Position numbers and translations under genes: made by a program. This document shows, piece after piece, positions 13,912 through 18,670 of a stretch of 18,670 nt of DNA. A model generated the notes under the pieces. It did no database searches, was not told where the DNA came from, and saw nothing but the letters and a program-made list of their open reading frames with translations. Source of the stretch: an uncultured Prevotellaceae bacterium (GTDB taxonomy: Bacteria > Bacteroidota > Bacteroidia > Bacteroidales > Bacteroidaceae). How positions within the stretch are numbered: position 1 is the first letter of the stretch; each line of letters begins with the position of its first letter. Location of the stretch: the NCBI GenBank assembly GCA_900313845.1, contig OMTC01000018.1:1-18670 (forward strand), given 5' to 3'.

Positions 13912-16752
13912 TTACTCCGAAGTACCGCTATTGGTTCGAGGCCTCAATTCATTGTTGAGAATCATGTTGACGACTTCAACTACATCAATGATATTAACAT
14001 TCCTATCCCCATTGACATCGGCATTGAGCATGCTGAACACGCCTGAACCATCTCCATTGCCCAAGATGTAATTGACAAGCTGAACAACGTCGCTGATATT
14101 GACAGAACCATCCAAGTTGCAGTCGCCATAGTAGTTCACTTCAGCCGAAGTGGTTCCGATGGAGAGCAATGCGATTTGAGGAATGCTAGGATTTGGATAA
14201 CTACTCTTAGGAACAACGATGCCCGTCACTGTCAACCGTGTTCCCTCCTCATACTTCGTTAAGTCGATATCAGGCAGATTGAAGCGATTGTTGTAAATCG
14301 ACACCTGAGTCGTTCCATCCGAGAGGTAGTTCATGCCATTTTCTGCATCGATGACCAGTGTACCCGTCGTTGTCACAAACTCGCTCGTATATTCACCGCC
14401 CAAAATGTCCGTACTGCTCACATCCAATGGAAATGCAGTACCATCCACTGCTGTCACTTGCTGTTCGGTTACCTTTGAAATCTCTGGAATGAGGCGTCTG
14501 AAGTGCTCGTAGTGAGCCAGAATCTTTCCGTTCAACACCTGTCCCGTCTTATACTCAAGACCACATTCATAGAAATTGATAGTACCCGTAGCATCTTTAA
14601 CATACATGTCGTTCGCGCCAGCATAGAGCACCAGAGCATCGTTGAGCATCAGATAGAATCTGCCCTTTGGCGCAGCAGAAATCAGATCGTCAATGTTGTT
14701 GTAAGTTGGAATCGACAATGGAGCTGGAGTAATCACTTCAATCTTCATCACAGCCAATTTCGGTTGTGACCAATAATATGTGTCGGAAGTGGTGTAAGGA
14801 ACCACGATGCCCGACACCTCCACTTCTGCACCATGCCCCACGGTGGATAGGTTGATGTCGTAAATCTTCAGTTGATTACTGATGTAGAGTCTATAATTAT
14901 CTTGCAACACAGAGAATTCGTTCGAACCATCGTAAATGCCTCTCACCTTCACATAGTCGCATACATAGTTCTTGAGCGATACATCACTCACTGCCACCTC
15001 CTTCGGAACTGCCGTACCTTCTGTCGCAACCAACTGGTTGTCACTCACCGATGTCACTTCTGGAATGTCGTGATATTTCAGGTATGAGACGATCACGCTT
15101 CCGTTCAGGATTTGTCCCTGTTCATAGAGCAAACCACATTTGTAGAAGGTCATCGCGCCTGTCTCATCCCTCACATACACATTGGTACCCGATGCATAAA
15201 GCACCTGAGCGTTCGTCAGTTTCAGGATGCACTTGACTGTTGGTCTTGCATTTATCAGCGCACCAATGCCTTCATACGTCTTCATCGACTCAATAGATTC
15301 TATAGTGTATGTTGCCTTTGCCACCTCGCTTTCATTTCCTTCCCCATCCTTCGCTATGGCTTTAATCGACGAAGAAGATGTCACGCTGATTGGTTCGGTG
15401 TATTCAATGCTTGGGTCAGACCCATCTGTACTGTAATAAATGGTGTATCCACCGGCAACATTAAGACTCACCGTCTGAGTCTCATGGTAACAGCCACCGG
15501 CAACAGAGAAGGATGGAAGAGGAATGTCATCTTCTGTGAATGGGATGATTTCTATGCTTTTCACCACCGTTGAGCCACTACCGCCATAGAAGAAGAAAGA
15601 GGTTTCGGTGGATGAAGTAGAGAGAGAGTCTTTTTGATATAGTCCACTACCATAGGATGTCGTTTCAGTCGCACCATCCATCTCCATCTTGAAGTTCTGA
15701 ATCCAGCTACCGCATGTCACAACCAGCTTCACGCCCCTGTCGCTCTTAATGACTGGAGATGCGAATACACCACACGCTTTCTTCAGTGCAAGCAAATTGT
15801 CAGATGTACTCATGCAGTCCAGCTTTCTCCATCCACCATAAACCACGTTATCGTTTGCCATCCATCCTCCTTGGATAGGCATTGTATATTGATCGCCCAA
15901 ACAATGGAAGTCGGTAAACGTGATGGATTCGCTCTTTCCTCTCAAGTCGATGATATCTTTCGGAAGGATGGTGACGGTATAGGAAGCCGTATCAGCCAAG
16001 AAATAAGCCGTCTTTTTCGAGATAGCCGTCACGGTGGCAGTTCCTGAGCCCATCACAGTCAATGCACCCGTCAGTGAGTCAACCTTCACCACGCTTTTGT
16101 TATCCACAGAGAACTCCACTTCCCCATCGCCATTATTTGTCAGTGTTGGTGCCACCAAAGACTCTCCGCTTACAATGGTTATCGAAGTAGGATTGAATGC
16201 TAATCCTGGGTCCTTACGTTCTGGCAAGGAGGAACCACCATCATAATTCACGGTGATGGAATAGATGAGAATGGCAGCAGAACCCTCCAAAATGATTTCT
16301 TCAATGTCGGTATTCAACTCAAACTCATGCACCTTTTCGTTTACGCTTGTGGTCTGGCTTGCAGCACCATTGACTGCCAGTATCGCATTCCAGTTATTTA
16401 ACGTACCGTAACACTTGCATCGCACCTTTACATTCGTTGCATGAACCTGTCCTGTTTTCGACAAACTTATCGTCAGTTTCGATGTTTTACCACTCTTGCC
16501 GATGCGGATACAAGTCGTGGAGTCGCCATAGTAACAGTTTCCCACATCCACCGTATAGGGGTTAGGCTCCACATACTCCAATCCATCTGAAATGGTGGTG
16601 GCAGCAGAAATCGAAGAAGTTAGTGGTTGAGGTCCCTTTAACTTGTTCCCAAATACAATCGTATAGCTTCCGCCTTCAGCTCTCACACTGCCACAAAGCA
16701 TGAGCATGAAGCAAACGATGATACTCTTAAATAAAGTCTTCAAGTCATTCAT
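13912..16752 (-). CDS. Secreted multidomain protein with Big2-like, chitobiase-C-like, duplicated OB-like and dockerin domains
   Basis: A 946-residue exported protein with a signal peptide at 1-25 (cleavage near VRA-EGG). A beta-sandwich-like region covers about 28-170. A Big2-type immunoglobulin-like domain is at about 184-263 (LAFNPTSITIVSGES, then GSGTATVTAIS). A second sandwich-like region spans about 268-405. A chitobiase/hexosaminidase C-terminal-like domain is at about 412-484 (YTIYYSTDGSDPSIEYTEPI). Two homologous modules of about 185 residues follow (488-672 and 682-865), each with NxxVYVRDETG / NDMYVKDATG and GQxLNG motifs, resembling OB-fold modules. The C-terminus is a type I dockerin (876-933) with calcium-loop pairs GDCNLDGSVNISDVV and ADVNGDRNVNIIDVV. 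No catalytic domain was recognised, so a binding, adhesion or structural role is likely. It has its own promoter. Confidence 0.88.
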   Translation of the reverse strand: MNDLKTLFKSIIVCFMLMLCGSVRAEGGSYTIVFGNKLKGPQPLTSSISAATTISDGLEYVEPNPYTVDVGNCYYGDSTTCIRIGKSGKTSKLTISLSKTGQVHATNVKVRCKCYGTLNNWNAILAVNGAASQTTSVNEKVHEFELNTDIEEIILEGSAAILIYSITVNYDGGSSLPERKDPGLAFNPTSITIVSGESLVAPTLTNNGDGEVEFSVDNKSVVKVDSLTGALTVMGSGTATVTAISKKTAYFLADTASYTVTILPKDIIDLRGKSESITFTDFHCLGDQYTMPIQGGWMANDNVVYGGWRKLDCMSTSDNLLALKKACGVFASPVIKSDRGVKLVVTCGSWIQNFKMEMDGATETTSYGSGLYQKDSLSTSSTETSFFFYGGSGSTVVKSIEIIPFTEDDIPLPSFSVAGGCYHETQTVSLNVAGGYTIYYSTDGSDPSIEYTEPISVTSSSSIKAIAKDGEGNESEVAKATYTIESIESMKTYEGIGALINARPTVKCILKLTNAQVLYASGTNVYVRDETGAMTFYKCGLLYEQGQILNGSVIVSYLKYHDIPEVTSVSDNQLVATEGTAVPKEVAVSDVSLKNYVCDYVKVRGIYDGSNEFSVLQDNYRLYISNQLKIYDINLSTVGHGAEVEVSGIVVPYTTSDTYYWSQPKLAVMKIEVITPAPLSIPTYNNIDDLISAAPKGRFYLMLNDALVLYAGANDMYVKDATGTINFYECGLEYKTGQVLNGKILAHYEHFRRLIPEISKVTEQQVTAVDGTAFPLDVSSTDILGGEYTSEFVTTTGTLVIDAENGMNYLSDGTTQVSIYNNRFNLPDIDLTKYEEGTRLTVTGIVVPKSSYPNPSIPQIALLSIGTTSAEVNYYGDCNLDGSVNISDVVQLVNYILGNGDGSGVFSMLNADVNGDRNVNIIDVVEVVNMILNNELRPRTNSGTSE

Positions 16753-16819
16753 AATTGTTAGTTATTTAGTTTATACCATAGTGATTTTCATTTCCTTATC
16801 GTATTAAGATTATTCTCCG

Positions 16820-16850
16820 CAAATATACGATAATCAGCAAAATAAACAAA
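16820..16850 (-). promoter_or_regulatory. Canonical Bacteroidetes promoter of the dockerin protein gene
   Basis: On the minus strand TTTG (16850-16847), a 19-nt spacer and TATATTTG (16827-16820) match the -33/-7 consensus fully. The start would be near 16813, leaving a 60-nt AT-rich leader before the ATG at 16752. Confidence 0.8.
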
Positions 16851-17086
16851 AACAAATCACAAAAAATTGACATGATGATACATTTCCCCCATCCTCATCC
16901 ACTTGGATTGCTGTAAATAAAAACCACAGATGGCTCAGATGTAAACCACAATAATGGCTCCAAATTATCGAGTATGCAAATAATACGCAATTAACAAGGA
17001 AGATGTGTATTATATATCTCAAGATAAATGAATATATCACATTTCTTCCGATGGATTCGTGTTTTTTATCATTACTTAGCATCGAA

Positions 17087-17114
17087 AAAGCCCCACCTGA
17101 GGAGGTGAGGCTTT
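17087..17114 (-). terminator. Rho-independent terminator of the sigma/anti-sigma transcript
   Basis: On the minus strand AAAGCC-T-CACCT, loop CCTC, AGGTG-G-GGCTTT forms a stem with one mismatch and is followed by further T residues (TTTTTCG). It lies about 130 nt after the anti-sigma gene. A weaker CTGGTTC/GAACCAG hairpin lies just before it. Confidence 0.85.
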
Positions 17115-17243
17115 CCTGGTTCTTCATCGAACCAGTATCAAGTTTTTTGATTTCGAGAGAGTTGGAAACTTCACAGCTTCAAACTTCGTTTTAAGTAGCA
17201 GAATGTTTAATTAAATATTAGTAAAGTAAAAGTATCGAATGAA

Positions 17244-17774
17244 TTAGTTTTCCGTGATTTGAACGTCAACACCCACCTGCACACGCGACATGGAATCTGA
17301 CTGTGCAATAGCGGTTGCCTCGTTCTTGGTTTCAGCAGGAGTAACGACCTCAGCCACACGTTCCGAACGAATGTACGTGTTAGCAACGACAGGGGCAGCG
17401 GTTCCCTCCTCCTGATGTGCACCTCCAATGGCTCTTTCAGCAGCACCTCCGATAGTGAGCACCACAGCCACGACGGCAGCAGCCTGAAGGAATGGTGCGA
17501 TGCGCTTGCGGAACGAAATTGTACGTGCTTGCGTGCGAACAGTTTCGTGGCTGTGTTCTTCTTCTGCCAGGATTTCAGCGAAGCGCTTGTCGAAATCTGC
17601 CGACACATGCTCTTCCTTGGCTTCCTTGGCAAAAGCAAACAATGGCGCATACTGAATGAGGTGTGCAGGCACATCCTTCTGAGCGAAGAATGAACGGAGA
17701 ATCTGCTCTTCTTCCTCGCTGGTGTGGCACTCCCAGTAGCGGTCCAACAGTTGTTCTATGTATTTGTAATCCAT
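17244..17774 (-). CDS. Single-pass membrane protein, putative anti-sigma factor
   Basis: A 176-residue protein encoded directly after the ECF sigma gene. The N-terminal cytoplasmic part (1-90) begins MDYKYIEQLLDRYWECHTSE and is helical and acidic, followed by a basic stretch, RTISFRKRIAPF (84-95). One transmembrane segment is at about 96-113, and the remaining 60 residues, Ala/Glu/Thr-rich, would be periplasmic. This inside-out order and the neighbourhood fit an anti-sigma factor holding its sigma at the membrane, and close relatives accompany ECF sigma genes in Bacteroides and Prevotella. No HxxxCxxC zinc motif is present, so it is not a classical ZAS protein. Similar proteins are sometimes misnamed 'pyruvate ferredoxin oxidoreductase'. 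The anti-sigma role is inference from context and topology. Confidence 0.8.
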   Translation of the reverse strand: MDYKYIEQLLDRYWECHTSEEEEQILRSFFAQKDVPAHLIQYAPLFAFAKEAKEEHVSADFDKRFAEILAEEEHSHETVRTQARTISFRKRIAPFLQAAAVVAVVLTIGGAAERAIGGAHQEEGTAAPVVANTYIRSERVAEVVTPAETKNEATAIAQSDSMSRVQVGVDVQITEN

Positions 17775-17800
17775 CTTGGATGTCTTTTTTTCAGGTTTCA

Positions 17801-17869
17801 GGGCGCAAGCGCCGTTTCAAGTTTCAAGTTTCAAGTTTGGCTACGCAGAGCTAAAGTTTCAAGTTTCAA
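17801..17869. repeat. GTTTCAA heptad repeats and a GGCGC palindrome between sigma and anti-sigma genes
   Basis: GTTTCAA occurs three times in tandem (17814-17834, with a fourth partial unit to 17838) and twice more at 17856-17869. GGCGC-AA-GCGCC (17802-17813) forms a 5-bp hairpin immediately before. On the transcript these read as TTGAAAC units in the 98-nt gap between the sigma stop and the anti-sigma start. Confidence 0.75.
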
Positions 17870-17872
17870 CGC

Positions 17873-18367
17873 TTAGCGCTGTAATTTTTCTCTCATAGCT
17901 TTTCGCGCTCGGAAAATGTTAACTTTTACGTCGGATTCAGAAATCTGCATCACCTCAGCTATTTCCTTGTAGCTTCTGCCTTCCACATCGCGCAGCTGCA
18001 TGGCAGTGCGTTGCTTCTCGGGCAGGGAATTCATCAAGGCGTTGAGCATCTGAAAGCGCTCGTGGTCAACCATTTCCTCAAAGGGCGAGCGAGTAGTGTC
18101 GGGCTGGTCGTGAACATCTTCGTCGAAAGCGACATTCCTTTGTTCCAGCTTGGCGTTATGGTCGAGACTCAAGTTTCGGCAAATCGTGAGGGAAAAAGCC
18201 TCAACATTGTCTATTTCTTTGCCTTCTTGACATTCTTTCCACACTCTAATCAGCGTTTCTTGCACAATGTCCTCCGCGTCCTCTCGGTTGAGAGTGATAC
18301 GAAGTGCCAGTCGGAAGAGCTTGTCTTTCAGTGGCAAAACATCGTTTCGAAAACTGATTTCCTTCAT
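17873..18367 (-). CDS. ECF-type RNA polymerase sigma factor
   Basis: A 164-residue sigma-70 family protein with only regions 2 and 4, typical of extracytoplasmic-function sigma factors. Region 2 spans about 12-74; EDAEDIVQETLIRVWK (30-45) is the core-binding and -10 recognition helix. Region 4 spans about 105-158; SLPEKQRTAMQLRDVEGRSY (114-133), with KEIAEVMQISESDVK and FRARKAMRE, forms the helix-turn-helix for -35 recognition. It lies upstream of a membrane protein that is probably its anti-sigma factor, and a matching ECF-type promoter precedes it. The regulon is unknown. The ATG at 18367 is the natural start; the signal sensed cannot be inferred from the sequence. Confidence 0.95.
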   Translation of the reverse strand: MKEISFRNDVLPLKDKLFRLALRITLNREDAEDIVQETLIRVWKECQEGKEIDNVEAFSLTICRNLSLDHNAKLEQRNVAFDEDVHDQPDTTRSPFEEMVDHERFQMLNALMNSLPEKQRTAMQLRDVEGRSYKEIAEVMQISESDVKVNIFRARKAMREKLQR

Positions 18368-18382
18368 CTCTCTAAGTATTAA

Positions 18383-18407
18383 GACGATTGAGATTTAAAA
18401 AAGTTAC
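18383..18407 (-). promoter_or_regulatory. ECF-type (probably autoregulatory) promoter of the sigma gene
   Basis: On the minus strand GTAAC (18407-18403) and CGTC (18386-18383) are separated by 16 nt, the classic AAC / CGTC pattern of ECF-dependent promoters. The start would be near 18376, about 10 nt before the ATG. Self-activation by the encoded sigma is the simplest reading. Confidence 0.65.
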
Positions 18408-18426
18408 AAAAAAAATGATTTTTTTT

Positions 18427-18493
18427 AATGAAGAATGAAGAATGAAGAATAAAGAATGTTCCTTCCGGATGGTCTAATTCTTCATTCTTCATT
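18427..18493. repeat. AATGAAG heptad repeats forming a 17-bp inverted repeat
   Basis: AATGAAG is repeated three times (18427-18447), and a 17-base unit of it, at 18427-18443 or 18434-18450, is exactly inverted at 18477-18493. The segment between contains CCTTCCGGATGG. It starts 3 nt beyond the stop codon of the downstream-most gene and ends 19 nt upstream of the sigma promoter. It may terminate the U32-like gene, but no T-run follows on that strand. Confidence 0.65.
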
Positions 18494-18495
18494 TA

Positions 18496-18670
18496 TCACA
18501 TACTGCTCAGCGAGCGTTTCTGCATCACATAGAGCTTATCGTTAGGGCGTACACGCTCATTGACTTTGATGGAGATATGTTGCCCTCGGGTGGCAGTTTG
18601 CACTGGTTCCAAGTCGAAGCGTATTTCATCGACATGCTGGATAAGGGCACCTGTCGTAGTACCTGTTATC
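18496..18670 (-). CDS. C-terminus of a probable U32-family peptidase (5' truncated)
   Basis: Only the last 57 residues are inside the window, ending with a TGA at 18498-18496. The sequence contains ITGTTTGALIQHVDEIRFD, then VQTATRGQHISIKV and RVRPNDKLYVM. The pattern 'TGxTTG...V.EIR.D...V..A..G......V...RPNDKLY' resembles the C-terminal beta domain of U32 peptidases (YhbU/YegQ/collagenase-like family). Residues around RPNDKLY are the most telling. The catalytic part is out of view, so the family call is tentative. The gene is co-oriented with the sigma operon but separated from it by an inverted repeat and a dedicated promoter. Confidence 0.5.
   Translation of the reverse strand, partial: ITGTTTGALIQHVDEIRFDLEPVQTATRGQHISIKVNERVRPNDKLYVMQKRSLSSM

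Larger units (their letters stand above)
16753..17243. other. 491-bp intergenic region between the dockerin gene and the sigma operon
   Basis: It holds the dockerin-gene promoter, AT-rich sequence, and the terminator of the sigma/anti-sigma transcript. AACCACA occurs twice (16922-16928 and 16944-16950) close to GGCTC, and the first copy shares AAACCACAGAT with 10985-10995. A 97-codon minus-strand frame ending at 16834 begins next to the terminator, includes its arms and has no recognisable features; it is not called. Confidence 0.6.

Noticed and set aside
16914..16960. AACCACA repeats as a regulator-binding site
   Set aside because: Only short matches, with no symmetry or placement relative to a promoter; they look like a degenerate dispersed intergenic motif.
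16834..17127. Minus-strand open frame of 97 codons between the sigma terminator and the dockerin promoter
   Set aside because: It encodes the terminator arms at its start and the promoter region at its end; its composition follows AT-rich non-coding DNA and no family is recognisable.

Overview
The window looks like a chromosomal segment of a Bacteroidales bacterium, most likely Prevotella or a close relative. The evidence is the TTTG / TAnnTTTG type of promoter, the lack of clear Shine-Dalgarno sites, the DUF4271-hemD-rnpA-yidD gene order, secreted GH43 and GH78 enzymes with Bacteroidetes-style tails, a non-cellulosomal dockerin protein, and protein sequences that read like Prevotella orthologues. 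No rRNA, tRNA, CRISPR array, integrase or transposase was seen.

Plus strand (1-2486): the window opens in the C-terminal part of a Lys/Glu-rich helical protein that ends in a strong terminator. A typical promoter and a structured leader then precede greA, followed by a HIT-family hydrolase and argB, which are only 3 nt apart. A perfect 16-bp bidirectional terminator separates argB from the convergent minus-strand genes.

Minus strand, 2554-6785: a GH78 alpha-L-rhamnosidase-like gene is followed by a GH43 gene with a C-terminal carbohydrate-binding-like module. They form a two-gene module for plant polysaccharide side chains, with no SusC/SusD genes in view.

Minus strand, 6868-10653: metK, a DUF4271 membrane protein, hemD, rnpA and yidD are closely spaced and probably co-transcribed. 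The metK leader of about 230 nt contains what I read as a SAM-II type riboswitch, placed just downstream of a TACCTTTG promoter box. Beyond it lies a non-coding block of about 400 bp packed with GC-rich palindromes and a 59-bp tandem repeat.

Minus strand, 11362-13794: tdk, a cardiolipin synthase gene broken by a frameshift that appears to coincide with a small internal deletion, and a WbuC-type cupin gene. The tdk -7 box lies inside the loop of a long inverted repeat that could terminate transcription from the gene upstream.

Minus strand, 13912-18670: a 946-residue secreted multidomain protein with a Big2-like domain, a chitobiase-C-like domain, two copies of an OB-like module and a C-terminal dockerin, behind a textbook promoter. 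Then come an ECF sigma factor and its downstream putative membrane anti-sigma partner, with an apparent self-regulated GTAAC-N16-CGTC promoter and a terminator. The window ends in the C-terminus of a likely U32-family peptidase.
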